Source: Amycolatopsis eburnea
Lineage (GTDB): Bacteria > Actinomycetota > Actinomycetes > Mycobacteriales > Pseudonocardiaceae
DNA length: 64,000 nucleotides
Assembly (NCBI RefSeq): GCF_003937945.1
Contig: NZ_RSEC01000058.1
Span: forward strand, 496,001 to 560,000
Direction: 5' to 3'
Shown: positions 8,016 to 16,216 of the stretch, piece after piece
Position numbering within the stretch: position 1 is the first letter of the stretch
How the letters are laid out: each line of letters opens with the position of its first letter
Translations under genes and position numbers: made by a program
Notes under the pieces: generated by a model
The model's database searches: none
The model's input: only the letters and a program-made list of their open reading frames with translations
What the model was told of the DNA's origin: nothing

Positions 8016-9397
8016 GCGGTTCCTTCGGGGAAGAGAACGCCGGGGTTGAGGATCCCGGCGGGGTCGAAGCTCTGCTTGATCCGGCGCATCAGCTCGATCT
8101 TCGCCGGGTCTTCGAGTTCCTGGTGGTAGCTCGCCTTGGTGCGGCCGAGGCCGTGCTCGCCGGAGATCGCGCCGCCGAGTTCCATCGCGTAGGCGAAGAT
8201 GTCGGTGAGCAGCTGCTTCCGCTTGTCCGCGTCCTTGCAGAAGATCCCGAGGTGGACGTTGCCGTCGCCGGCGTGCCCGCAGCCGAGCGCGCCGCCGCCG
8301 GCCGCCATCGCCAGCTCGCGTGCCTTCGAGATGAACTGCGGCATCGCCGTCCGCGGCACGACGACGTCGATCACGTCGTCGGCGCCCGCCGCCTTCGCGG
8401 TCCAGAACGCCTTCTCACGGGCTTCGATGAGCTTGCGCGCGGCGCTGCCTTCGAGGACGTAGACGTCGGTGGCGCCGAGTTCGCCGAGCAGCTCGCCGAC
8501 CGTCTCGACGTCTTCGGCCAGGCGGCCGGCCTCGCGGTTCTCCAGCGCGACGACGAGGTAGGCCTCGCTGGTCTCGCGGATCTTGTCGGGTACACCCAGC
8601 TCGAGCTTCTCGTTGTAGACGATCGCCGCCATCGTCAGGTTGTCGATGTACTCGAGGATGTGCGGCCCGAGCCCGCTGGACAGGATCTCCGGCACCGCTG
8701 CCATGACCTGCCCGAAGTCGCCGAACGGAGCGAGCACGGTGGCACCGTGGGTCAGCCGCGGGTGCAGCTTGACGGTGATCTCGGTGGCCAGCGCGAGGGT
8801 GCCTTCGGAGCCGATGATCAGCTGCGTGAGGTCGTAGCCGGTGGAGATCTTCGACGTCTTGCCGCCGGTCCGGACGATCTCGCCGGTGGGCAGGACGGCT
8901 TGCAGGCCGAGCACGTTGTTCCGGGTGACGCCGTACTTGACCGCGCGCATCCCGCCGGCGTTGGTCCCGACGTTCCCGCCGACGCTCGCGCTCAGCTCGC
9001 CGGGGTAGACGGTGTAGCTCAGCCCGGCTTCGGCGGTCTTGGCGTCGAGTTCGGCGAGCGTGACGCCGGGCTGCACGACGGCGACGTGGTTCCCGGTGTC
9101 GACCTCCAGGACTGCGTTCATGCGCTCGAACGAGATCAGCAGCCCGTCTTCGCGAGGGCGTGCGGCGCCGGACAGGCCGCTTCCGGAGCCGCGCGCGGTC
9201 ACGGGGACGTTGTGCTCCGAAGCCGCTTTCAGCAGCTCCGCGACTTCCTCGGCGGTTGCCGGCTTCGCGACGTACGCGGGCTTCTGCGGCTTCGCCGTCA
9301 GTGCCTCGTCGTGCGCGTAGTCCTCGGAGATCGCCTCGCCCGTGAGCAGGTTCTTGTCCCCGACGATCCCGGCCAGCTGTGCCGCCACGTCGCCCAT
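8012..9397 (-). CDS. FAD-linked oxidase, GlcD/D-lactate dehydrogenase type
   Basis: Flavoprotein of 461 residues in the PCMH-type FAD family, which oxidises glycolate, D-lactate or other 2-hydroxyacids. The N-terminal FAD domain contains VPVTARGSGSGLSGAARP and the segment SVGGNVGTNAGGMRAVKYG. The C-terminal catalytic cap ends with GAISGEHGLGRTKASY, holding the conserved His. I chose ATG 9397, 69 bp inside the longest reading frame, because GGAGGAG lies nine bases before it. It overlaps the ThDP-enzyme gene by 4 bp, so the pair is an operon. A divergent promoter region separates it from the aldo/keto reductase. Confidence 0.9.
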   Translation of the reverse strand: MGDVAAQLAGIVGDKNLLTGEAISEDYAHDEALTAKPQKPAYVAKPATAEEVAELLKAASEHNVPVTARGSGSGLSGAARPREDGLLISFERMNAVLEVDTGNHVAVVQPGVTLAELDAKTAEAGLSYTVYPGELSASVGGNVGTNAGGMRAVKYGVTRNNVLGLQAVLPTGEIVRTGGKTSKISTGYDLTQLIIGSEGTLALATEITVKLHPRLTHGATVLAPFGDFGQVMAAVPEILSSGLGPHILEYIDNLTMAAIVYNEKLELGVPDKIRETSEAYLVVALENREAGRLAEDVETVGELLGELGATDVYVLEGSAARKLIEAREKAFWTAKAAGADDVIDVVVPRTAMPQFISKARELAMAAGGGALGCGHAGDGNVHLGIFCKDADKRKQLLTDIFAYAMELGGAISGEHGLGRTKASYHQELEDPAKIELMRRIKQSFDPAGILNPGVLFPEGTA

Positions 9398-9520
9398 CGA
9401 GAGTTTCTCCTCCGCGCCGTTGCTGTGGTTACCGCAGCGTAGTACGTACCGCCGGTACGCCGCCATGAAGGTTTTTCACATTACGGACGCGCTCGGTGAT
9501 CGACCGGTTACACCTGCCTG

Positions 9521-9540
9521 GATTTAGCTCAGGCTAAATC
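9521..9540. promoter_or_regulatory. Perfect 8-bp inverted repeat resembling a DtxR/IdeR iron box
   Basis: GATTTAGCTCAGGCTAAATC has perfect arms (9521-9528, 9533-9540) around TCAG. Aligned to the actinobacterial iron-box consensus TTAGGTTAGGCTAACCTAA it matches 12 of 19 positions, including the core AGGCTAA. It lies between the divergent FAD oxidase (start 9397) and aldo/keto reductase (start 9578), 37 bp before the latter. It is an operator candidate; which protein binds it is inferred. Confidence 0.5.
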
Positions 9541-9577
9541 TCTGGTGGGTGACGCGGGCGGCGGCGAAGCTTCTCCC

Positions 9578-10399
9578 ATGACCTCGACGTACACCTTCGA
9601 AGACGGCTTTTCCGTGCACCGCCTCGGTTTCGGCGCCATGCGGCTCACCGAGTGGGACCGCGCGCGCGACGGCGCGGAGGCGGTCGCCCGCCGCGCGGCC
9701 GAACTCGGCGTGACGTTCTTCGACACCGCCGACGCCTACGACCTCGGCTTGAACGAAGAGCTGCTCGCCCGCGCGCTGCACCCGTACCCGGGGCTGCTCG
9801 TGGCGACGAAGTGCGGGCACGCGCGGCCGAGCCGCGGTGAGTGGGTACCGCTCGGCCGGCCCGAATACCTGCGGCAGCAGGCCGAACTTTCGTTGAGACG
9901 CCTCCGTATCGACCGCCTCGAACTGCTGCAGCTGCACCGGCTCGACCCGCAGGTGCCGCTCGCCGACCAGATCGGCGCGCTCGCCCGGCTGCGGGAGGAA
10001 GGCAAGGTCGCCCGGATCGGGCTTTCGGAGGTGACGGTCGCGCAACTGGCCGAGGCGCGGGCCATCGCGCCGATCGCCAGCGTGCAGAACCGCTACAACC
10101 TGACCGACCGGGCGTCCGAAGACGTCCTCGCGTACTGCGAGCGCGAGGGGATCGCGTTCGTGCCGTGGCTGCCGATCGCGCGCGGTGACCACGCGACGGG
10201 CGGCGGGGTACTCGGAAAGGTCGCGGCCGGGCTCGGCGCGACACCCGCCCAGGTGTCCCTCGCCTGGTTGCTGCGCCGTTCGCCCGTGGTGATCCCCATT
10301 CCCGGCACGTCGTCGATCGCGCACCTCGAAGAAAACTGCGGTGCCGCAGGAATCGAGCTTTCCGACGACGATTTCGCGAGGCTGGGTGAGCTGAGCTGA
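9578..10399 (+). CDS. Aldo/keto reductase
   Basis: NADPH-dependent oxidoreductase of the AKR superfamily, 273 residues, predicted (alpha/beta)8 barrel. The catalytic tetrad is readable: Asp and Tyr in FFDTADAYDLG, Lys in LVATKCGHA, and His in LLQLHRLDP. The C-terminal cofactor segment reads IPIPGTSSIAHLEEN. ATG 9578 was preferred to GTG 9545 because family members begin close to the first beta-strand. It carries a strong terminator right after the stop and may be controlled by the palindrome at 9521-9540. Confidence 0.9.
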   Translation: MTSTYTFEDGFSVHRLGFGAMRLTEWDRARDGAEAVARRAAELGVTFFDTADAYDLGLNEELLARALHPYPGLLVATKCGHARPSRGEWVPLGRPEYLRQQAELSLRRLRIDRLELLQLHRLDPQVPLADQIGALARLREEGKVARIGLSEVTVAQLAEARAIAPIASVQNRYNLTDRASEDVLAYCEREGIAFVPWLPIARGDHATGGGVLGKVAAGLGATPAQVSLAWLLRRSPVVIPIPGTSSIAHLEENCGAAGIELSDDDFARLGELS

Positions 10400-10402
10400 A
10401 AA

Positions 10403-10434
10403 CGGTCAGGCCGCGGTTTCCCGCGGCCTGACCG
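10403..10434. terminator. Perfect 14-bp hairpin terminator
   Basis: Arms 10403-10416 (CGGTCAGGCCGCGG) and 10421-10434 pair perfectly around a TTTC loop. The hairpin starts three bases after the aldo/keto reductase stop, and the 30-residue peptide gene converges on it from the other side, so it may stop transcription in both directions. No long T-run follows. Confidence 0.8.
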
Positions 10435-10451
10435 TCCGGTTCGGGCCTGGA

Positions 10452-10544
10452 TCAGACGAGCCAGCCGATGAGGTGCGCGAGGTGCGCCAGCGCGCCCGAG
10501 ATGATGTCGTGGCAGTAGTGCGCGTGCTGGGCGAACGTCTGCAT
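10452..10544 (-). CDS. Small peptide, 30 residues, His-rich and amphipathic
   Basis: ATG at 10544-10542 is preceded by GGAG with good spacing (AAGGAGCCATTCC). The 30-codon frame ends with TGA at 10452-10454. The peptide begins MQTFAQHAHYCHD and ends with the hydrophobic helix-like AHLAHLIGWLV. It has five His, one Cys and no Lys or Arg. A TTGACA box lies upstream at 10635-10630, although no clear -10 box follows at the usual spacing. I do not recognise a family. A signalling, metal-binding or membrane-active peptide is possible. No processing or export gene is adjacent. Confidence 0.55.
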   Translation of the reverse strand: MQTFAQHAHYCHDIISGALAHLAHLIGWLV

Positions 10545-10887
10545 GGAATGGCTCCTTCAGTGACTCAAAATGATTTCCCTGGAGATGCTCCGGTAAGAGC
10601 GGAGTCAGGTTTTCACCGTGCTGGCGAGCTGTCAAAGAGCCGTTTCCGGGCGGTTCCGGTATCGCGGAATCTTCCTACTCTAAACACGTAATCCCTTCGT
10701 GTTTGACGCCGGGGTGCTCATTTCGGCGGTCAGCCACTCTGGGTAGCGGGCGAGTCGATCATCACTGTCGGTGATTCCGGTCTTGATCCGGCATCCCGGG
10801 TATGCGGCTAGCTCGATCCGGTGATCGCCGGACACGAAAGGTGAGATTCCGACGATCACCCATTCGAGTGGCGCCAAGCAGGGAAAA
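10545..10887. other. Gene-poor, relatively AT-rich interval
   Basis: This stretch is richer in A/T than its surroundings and contains no frame with both a ribosome site and high-GC3 codon use. The only long minus frame (65 codons ending at 10680) would start with TTG and lacks a ribosome site. The left part probably holds the promoter of the 30-residue peptide (TTGACA at 10635-10630, minus strand). Confidence 0.5.
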
Positions 10888-10925
10888 GGGGACGCCGGGC
10901 GCGGTGATCCGCACCCGGCGTCCCC
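10888..10925 (-). terminator. Rho-independent terminator of the DUF3830/aminotransferase operon
   Basis: Arms GGGGACGCCGGG (10888-10899) and CCCGGCGTCCCC (10914-10925) pair perfectly. An inner GCGG/CCGC extension closes a TGAT loop. Read on the minus strand the stem is followed by TTTTCCC, a short U-tract. It sits 17 bases beyond the DUF3830 gene stop. Confidence 0.8.
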
Positions 10926-10941
10926 TTGGGGGAGAAGGGAA

Positions 10942-11439
10942 TCAGGCTCGCGCGAACGAGAGCGTCTCGCCCTCCACGCCCCGCAGCCACAGGTCTTGCG
11001 CGGCCGCCGCCATCTCGGTCAGGCCCTCCTCGATCGTGGCGAACACGTTGCCGGGCACCCAGCCCGCGTCGCCGTTGATCAGCAGGTTGTTGCGCCCGTA
11101 GAAGATCGCGAGGTCGGTCGCGCCCTGGTCGCTGTGTGCTTCGCTGGCTTCGTCGTAGCCGTACGCGGGATTGCCGATCTCCCAGGCTTCGAAGCCGAAG
11201 TACACGACGTCGCCCGGGATCGGCGTGATGGTCGGGTTCTCCCGCCCCGGCTTCGGCTCCGCGAACGGCGGCACGAGCGTGTAGACCTCGTTGCGCGCGT
11301 ACTTCGCGTGGTAGGCGGAACCGCTCTGCGGCAACGCGTCCCACACCGCTTTGCAGGTGCGCGGCGCCTCGTCGTCGAGCAGCCGGGCCCGGCAGGAGAC
11401 CCCGCGCTTGTCGAGCGTGATCGTGATGTACCGCGCCAT
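10942..11439 (-). CDS. DUF3830 family protein
   Basis: Protein of 165 residues in the DUF3830 family (cyclophilin-like fold). Family features are the start MARYITITLDKRGVSCRARLLDDEAPRTC split around the fold's first strands, the motif HAKYARNEVYTLVPP and the later GDVVYFGF. Biochemical function is not established for the family. ATG 11439 has GGGGAGC eight bases upstream. It lies 2 bp after the aminotransferase stop, so the two are one operon ending at the terminator 10888-10925. The operon faces the semialdehyde dehydrogenase across a shared GntR-type operator. Confidence 0.85.
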   Translation of the reverse strand: MARYITITLDKRGVSCRARLLDDEAPRTCKAVWDALPQSGSAYHAKYARNEVYTLVPPFAEPKPGRENPTITPIPGDVVYFGFEAWEIGNPAYGYDEASEAHSDQGATDLAIFYGRNNLLINGDAGWVPGNVFATIEEGLTEMAAAAQDLWLRGVEGETLSFARA

Positions 11440-11441
11440 GC

Positions 11442-12698
11442 TCAGCTCCCCGTGACCGACGCGACGACCTCGCCCCAGATGCGCAGCGCGTCGTCGACCT
11501 GCTCGGCGTTGACGACCAGCGGCGGCACCATGCGGACGACGTTCATGTACGGCCCGCAGGTGAGCAGCAGCAGGCCGTTCTTCGACGCGGTCTGCTGCGC
11601 GGCCGCCGCCGTCGCCGCGTCGGGCTCGCCGTCCGCAGTGGTGAACTCCGAGCCGACCAGCAGCCCGAGGCCGCGCACCTCGCCGATCGCCGGCGTCTTG
11701 TCCGCGATCACCCGCGCCCCTTCGAGCAGCTGACGCCCGCGCTCGGCGGCGTTCTCCACCAGGTTCTCCCGCTGGATGACCTCGAGCGTCGCGATCGCCG
11801 CCGCGCACGAGACGGCGTTGCCGCCGTACGTGCCGCCCTGCGATCCCGGGAACGCCTTCGCCATCAGCTCCTGCGAAGCGGCGATGCCGGACAGCGGGAA
11901 GCCGCTCGCCAGTCCCTTCGCGATGAGCACGATGTCGGGGGAGACGTCGAAGTGGTCGTGGCCCCAGAACTTGCCGGTGCGGCCGAAGCCGGTCTGGATC
12001 TCGTCGACGACCAGCAGGATGCCGTGCCGGTCGGCGCGCTCGCGCAGGCCCGCCATGAACTCGGTGTTCGCCGGGACGTAGCCGCCCTCGCCGAGCACCG
12101 GCTCGACGAAGATCGCGGCGGTCTCGTTGGGCGCGCTGACCGTCTGGAACAGGAAGTCCAGCTCGCGCAGCGCGAACTTCGTCGCGGTCTGCTCGTCCCA
12201 GCCGTAGTGGTAGGCGTAGGGGAACGGCGCGACGTGCACGCCCGCCATCAGCGGGCCGATGCCGGCGCTGAACCGCGTCCCGGACGTGGTCATCGACGCC
12301 GCCGCGACCGTCCGGCCGTGGAAGCCGCCCTGCATGACGACGACGTTCGGGCGCTTCGTCGCTTGCCGCGCAAGGCGCAACGCCGCTTCGACGGCTTCGC
12401 TGCCCGAGTTCGCGTAGAAGAGCGAGTCCAGTCCGTTCGGCAGGACGGCGCCGAGGCGCTCGGTGAGCTCGAGCAGGGGCCGGTGCATCACCGTCGTGTA
12501 CTGCCCGTGGACGAGCTTGCCGATCTGCTCCTGCGCCGCGCGCACGACGTGCGGGTGGCAGTGCCCGGTGCTCGTGACGCCGATGCCGGCGGTGAAGTCG
12601 AGGTGGCGTTTGCCGTCGACGTCGTAGAGGTAAACCCCTTCACCGTGGTCGACCACGACGGGCGTTGCCTGCTTGAGCAGCGGAGATAGCTGGGCCAT
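11442..12698 (-). CDS. Class III aminotransferase, 4-aminobutyrate aminotransferase-like
   Basis: PLP-dependent omega-aminotransferase of 418 residues, full length for GabT-type enzymes. The PLP Lys is K261 (DIVLIAKGLASGFPLSG). The pyridine-binding Asp is in VVDEIQTGFGRTGKFWG (about 232), and YANSGSEAVEAALRLAR is the phosphate-binding region. It would move an amino group from GABA, beta-alanine or a related omega-amino acid to a keto acid, giving a semialdehyde for the divergent dehydrogenase. The palindrome ATTGTTGACAAT lies 37 bp upstream. The exact substrate is not determined by sequence. Confidence 0.9.
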   Translation of the reverse strand: MAQLSPLLKQATPVVVDHGEGVYLYDVDGKRHLDFTAGIGVTSTGHCHPHVVRAAQEQIGKLVHGQYTTVMHRPLLELTERLGAVLPNGLDSLFYANSGSEAVEAALRLARQATKRPNVVVMQGGFHGRTVAAASMTTSGTRFSAGIGPLMAGVHVAPFPYAYHYGWDEQTATKFALRELDFLFQTVSAPNETAAIFVEPVLGEGGYVPANTEFMAGLRERADRHGILLVVDEIQTGFGRTGKFWGHDHFDVSPDIVLIAKGLASGFPLSGIAASQELMAKAFPGSQGGTYGGNAVSCAAAIATLEVIQRENLVENAAERGRQLLEGARVIADKTPAIGEVRGLGLLVGSEFTTADGEPDAATAAAAQQTASKNGLLLLTCGPYMNVVRMVPPLVVNAEQVDDALRIWGEVVASVTGS

Positions 12699-12734
12699 GG
12701 CAGCGTGCTCCTAGGTCGGTTGAGCGGGTTGTCG

Positions 12735-12746
12735 ATTGTTGACAAT
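12735..12746. promoter_or_regulatory. GntR/FCD-type operator (copy 1 of 3)
   Basis: ATTGTTGACAAT, a near-perfect palindrome, lies between the divergent aminotransferase and semialdehyde dehydrogenase genes. The same sequence recurs at 18625-18636, and ATTGTCGACAAT at 17706-17717, all at cluster A promoters. A GntR/FCD regulator is encoded in the cluster, and FCD regulators usually bind TNGTNNNACNA-like palindromes. Confidence 0.78.
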
Positions 12747-12790
12747 ATCCATAGCATGGCCCTCGGGACAACACGTGAGGAGCAGTCGGG

Positions 12791-14254
12791 ATGAGCGTGA
12801 GCACCGAGTCCGGCGTCGTCGACGCGGTCGGCAAGGAACTGTTCATCGGCGGCAAGTGGGTCGCCGCCGAGTCCGGGAAGACGTTCCCGGTGGTCGACCC
12901 GGCCACCGGCAAGGAGCTGTGCCAGGTCGCCGACGCCTCCCCGGCGGACGGCCTCGCCGCGCTGGACGCCGCCGTCGCCGCGCAAGCGGATTTCGCGAAG
13001 ATGGCGCCGCGGGAGCGCGGTGAGATCCTGCGCCGGGGGTACGAGCTGCTGATGCAGCGCCAGGAGGAGCTGGCGCTGCTCATGACGCTCGAGATGGGCA
13101 AGCCGCTCGCGGAGTCGAAGGGGGAAATCGCCTACGCGGCGGAGTTCTTCCGGTGGTTCGCCGAAGAGGCCGTCCGCATCGACGGCGGCTTCGCGACCGC
13201 CCCGAACGGCGTGGGCCGGTTCCTCATCACGAAGCAGCCGGTCGGCCCGACGCTGCTGATCACGCCGTGGAACTTCCCGATGGCGATGGGCACCCGCAAG
13301 ATCGGCCCGGCGATCGCCGCGGGCTGCACGTCGGTGATCAAGCCCGCCGCGCAGACTCCGCTGTCGATGCTCGCGCTGGCCGGCATCCTCGCCGAAGCCG
13401 GGCTGCCCGAAGGCGTGCTCAACGTCATCACGACCAGCGACTCCGGCGGCGTGATGGAACCGCTGATCCGCGACGGCCGGGCCCGCAAGCTCTCGTTCAC
13501 CGGGTCCACCGGCGTCGGCCGCAAGCTGCTGGAGCAGTGCGCCGACAAGATCCTCCGCACATCGATGGAGCTGGGCGGCAACGCGCCGTTCCTGGTCTTC
13601 GACGACGCCGACATGGACGCGGCGATCGACGGCGCGATGCAGGCGAAGATGCGCAACATCGGCGAGGCGTGCACCGCGGCGAACCGGTTCTACGTGCAGC
13701 GCGGCGTCGTCGAGGAGTTTTCGCGGCGGCTGACCGAGCGCATGCAGGCGCTGCCGATGGGCCGCGGCACCGAGAAGGACGTCGTGGTCGGCCCGCTGAT
13801 CGACGACAAGGCCGTCGACAAGGTGACGGAGCTGGTCAAGGACGCCACCGACCGCGGCGCGCGGGTGCTCACCGGCGGCGCCGGCGTCGACGGGCCCGGT
13901 CACTTCTACCAGGCCACCGTGCTCACCGACGTCCCGCAGGAGGCGCGGTTGACGCACGAGGAGATCTTCGGGCCGGTCGCGCCGATCACCCCGTTCGACA
14001 CCGAGGAAGAGGCGGTGGCGAAGGCGAACGACACCGAATTCGGTCTCGTCTCCTACGTCTTCACCAGCGACCTCAAGCGCGCGCTGCGCGTGTCCGAGGC
14101 CCTCGAAGCCGGCATGATCGGGCTCAACCAGGGCATCGTCTCGAACCCGGCGGCGCCGTTCGGCGGGATCAAGGCGTCCGGCCTCGGCCGCGAGGGCGGC
14201 ACGGTCGGCATCGAGGAGTTCCTGGAGACCAAGTACATCGCGGTGGCCCTGTGA
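12791..14254 (+). CDS. Succinate-semialdehyde dehydrogenase-like aldehyde dehydrogenase
   Basis: NAD(P)-dependent aldehyde dehydrogenase of 487 residues. Catalytic Cys294 (GEACTAANRFY), general-base Glu260 (SMELGGNAP), Asn161 (TPWNFPMAM) and cofactor Lys184 are in place. The closest recognisable group is GabD-type succinate-semialdehyde dehydrogenases. AGGAG lies twelve bases before the ATG. The gene diverges from the class III aminotransferase, whose semialdehyde product it could oxidise. It overlaps the following dehydrogenase by GTGA, so these two are an operon behind the operator at 12735-12746. Confidence 0.92.
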   Translation: MSVSTESGVVDAVGKELFIGGKWVAAESGKTFPVVDPATGKELCQVADASPADGLAALDAAVAAQADFAKMAPRERGEILRRGYELLMQRQEELALLMTLEMGKPLAESKGEIAYAAEFFRWFAEEAVRIDGGFATAPNGVGRFLITKQPVGPTLLITPWNFPMAMGTRKIGPAIAAGCTSVIKPAAQTPLSMLALAGILAEAGLPEGVLNVITTSDSGGVMEPLIRDGRARKLSFTGSTGVGRKLLEQCADKILRTSMELGGNAPFLVFDDADMDAAIDGAMQAKMRNIGEACTAANRFYVQRGVVEEFSRRLTERMQALPMGRGTEKDVVVGPLIDDKAVDKVTELVKDATDRGARVLTGGAGVDGPGHFYQATVLTDVPQEARLTHEEIFGPVAPITPFDTEEEAVAKANDTEFGLVSYVFTSDLKRALRVSEALEAGMIGLNQGIVSNPAAPFGGIKASGLGREGGTVGIEEFLETKYIAVAL

Positions 14255-15309
14255 CGACCTACCGCTTGGCGAGCATCCCGGGCGACGGGATCGGTGTCGA
14301 CGTCACGGTCGAGGCCCGCAAGGTCCTCGACCGGGTGTCCGCCCGCTTCGGCTTTTCCTTGGAGTGGACCGAATTCGACTGGAGTTGCGAACGGTACGCG
14401 CAACTCGGCGCGATGATGCCGGAAGACGGCGTCGCGCAGCTTTCGGCCTACGACGGGATCCTGCTCGGCGCGGTCGGCTTCCCCGGCGTCCCGGACCACG
14501 TTTCGCTGTGGGGCCTGCTGATCCCGCTGCGGCGCGCGTTCCAGCAGTACGTCAACCTGCGCCCGGTGCGGCTGCTCCCGGGCACGACGTCCGTGCTGGC
14601 CGGGCGCAAGGCCGAGGAGCTGGAGCTGGTCATCGTCCGCGAGAACTCCGAAGGGGAGTACTCGGCGATCGGCGGGCGGCACAACGCCGGGCGGCCGGAC
14701 GAATTCGTGCTGCAGGAATCGGTTTTCACGCGCGTCGGCGTCGAACGGATCATCCGGTACGCGTTCGAGTTGGCGCGTACGCGGTCTTCGCGCGTCTGCT
14801 CGGCGACGAAGTCCAACGGCCTGATCCACTCGATGCCGTTCTGGGACGAGATCTTCGCCGAGGTGGCCGCGGAGTTCCCGGATGTGCGCAGTGAACGGAT
14901 GCACGTGGACGCGTTGGCCGCGCGGATGGTTCAGGCGCCGGACCGGCTCGACGTCGTGGTGGCGTCGAACCTCTTCGGGGACATCCTGAGCGACCTGGCG
15001 GCCGCGATCACGGGCGGGCTCGGCATGGCGCCGTCCGGCAACATCAACCCATCGGGTGAATCCCCGTCGATGTTCGAGGCGGTCCACGGGAGCGCCCCGG
15101 ACATCGCCGGACAGGGGATCGCGAACCCCGTGGCGCAGATCCTGGCGGCCGCGATGCTGGTCGAACACCTGGGTGAAACCGTTGCCGCGCAAGCGATCCG
15201 CGCCGCCGTGGACCGGGTCCTCGACGAGGGCCGCGTCCGCACCCCCGACCTCGGCGGCACGGATACCACAGAACGGCTCGGCACGGCGGTGGCCGAAGCG
15301 CTGGGCTGA
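14251..15309 (+). CDS. Isocitrate/isopropylmalate dehydrogenase family, tartrate/D-malate dehydrogenase-like
   Basis: Beta-decarboxylating NAD dehydrogenase of 352 residues. It opens with the family strand YRLASIPGDGIGVDV and contains ENSEGEYSAIGG, the catalytic Lys in ATKSNGLIHS, the metal-binding Asp residues in NLFGDILSDLAAA, and the cofactor loop EAVHGSAPDIAGQGIANP. Sequence style fits TtuC/DmlA enzymes (tartrate, D-malate) rather than leucine biosynthesis. The GTG start overlaps the upstream aldehyde dehydrogenase stop. Within cluster A it could take a C4 hydroxy-dicarboxylate to pyruvate; the substrate is inferred. Confidence 0.87.
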   Translation: MTTYRLASIPGDGIGVDVTVEARKVLDRVSARFGFSLEWTEFDWSCERYAQLGAMMPEDGVAQLSAYDGILLGAVGFPGVPDHVSLWGLLIPLRRAFQQYVNLRPVRLLPGTTSVLAGRKAEELELVIVRENSEGEYSAIGGRHNAGRPDEFVLQESVFTRVGVERIIRYAFELARTRSSRVCSATKSNGLIHSMPFWDEIFAEVAAEFPDVRSERMHVDALAARMVQAPDRLDVVVASNLFGDILSDLAAAITGGLGMAPSGNINPSGESPSMFEAVHGSAPDIAGQGIANPVAQILAAAMLVEHLGETVAAQAIRAAVDRVLDEGRVRTPDLGGTDTTERLGTAVAEALG

Positions 15310-15369
15310 GTTTTTGTCGGTGCCCTCCGGCACGGTGGCCCCAAGCCCACCGAGGGGGAGGAGAAACCG

Positions 15370-15840
15370 ATGTGCTGGCAATGTGAAAACCCGGATCGGC
15401 CACAGTCCGACTACCTGACGATGCTCCAGGAGAAGGTGGCCGACCGGGGCTGGCTCGTGCAAGGCGTGGAGGGCAACGAGCTTTATCCGCCGTGGGCCTA
15501 CACGATCGGGCTCAGCGGGTACGGCCTGCCCGAACTGGTCACGACCGGCTTGCCGCTCGAAGAAGCCGCCGAACTGCTCAACGACCTGGCGTCGCACACG
15601 CTGCACGCGTCGCCACCCGAGCCGGGGGAACGGATTCCGCTGCGGGACGGTCCCGTGGTCGAGGTCGTCCCGCTGACGGAGCCGTCGGCGCACCTGGTGT
15701 TCGCGGTCGCCCTGTACGGCCCGGAAATCCGTGCGCTGCAACTGGTCCACGCGGACGAGCAGGGCCGCTGGCCGTGGTCGCCCGACTTCCGCGACGGCCG
15801 GGGCGGCCAGCCGGTGCTGGGGGTGCGCCGTGCCGGCTGA
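15370..15840 (+). CDS. DUF4262 family protein
   Basis: Cytoplasmic protein of 156 residues of the DUF4262 family, common in actinobacteria and without known function. It begins MCWQCENPDRPQSDYL with two Cys three residues apart and contains the family segment PPWAYTIGLSGYGLPELVTTGLP. GGGGGAGGAG-type bases sit eight nucleotides before the ATG, a strong ribosome site. It is separated from cluster A genes by 60 bp and probably has its own role. Confidence 0.85.
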   Translation: MCWQCENPDRPQSDYLTMLQEKVADRGWLVQGVEGNELYPPWAYTIGLSGYGLPELVTTGLPLEEAAELLNDLASHTLHASPPEPGERIPLRDGPVVEVVPLTEPSAHLVFAVALYGPEIRALQLVHADEQGRWPWSPDFRDGRGGQPVLGVRRAG

Positions 15841-15944
15841 CTGCGCGTGCAGAGTGCCCAGGAACTGTTTCCCGATACCCGTGCCCGCCGTCCACGCACG
15901 CGTGCCGTCCGGCCGGGCGGGCATGGTGACCGTCCGGCTGGACG

Positions 15945-16146
15945 AGCCGACCTGGCTGGACGAGCGGGGCGTCTGGGCGGACGAAATGCCCGGCTGGGCG
16001 GACGAGTCCGCCGTCGGGCCGGGCAAGCGGGCCGCACCCGTGGCCGAGCCGGCGGCGGATGAACCGGCGGCGGACGAGCCCGCGGCGTGGGCGGACGAGC
16101 GGGCCGCGGCGGCGGGCGAATCGGCGGCGTGGGCGGACGAGCCTGT
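15945..16146. repeat. Degenerate short tandem repeat (GGGCGGACGAG units) downstream of the GntR gene
   Basis: About six imperfect copies of (TGG)GCGGACGAG and related GCGGCGGACGAG or CTGGACGAG units lie between the DUF4262 stop and the GntR stop. The plus strand reads as repeated Trp-Ala-Asp-Glu, the minus strand as Ser/Ala-rich repeats. Neither frame has a convincing ribosome site or normal amino-acid diversity, so I treat it as a non-coding repeat. The interval 15841-16216 has no other gene. Confidence 0.5.
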
Positions 16147-16216
16147 CACCGGGGTGCGCGGGCCGTCCGTCACGGTCCGCGTGTCACCCCTGCGGTCGCG
16201 CTTGGCGGCCTTCCGG

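Noticed and set aside
10680-10877. 65-codon minus-strand frame in the gene-poor interval
   Set aside because: It would start at TTG, has no ribosome site, and lacks the third-position G/C bias of the real genes.
11442-14254. Firm gabT-gabD assignment
   Set aside because: Both families fit, but no GABA permease adjoins them and the regulon links them to amidase and racemase genes, so the substrate is left open.
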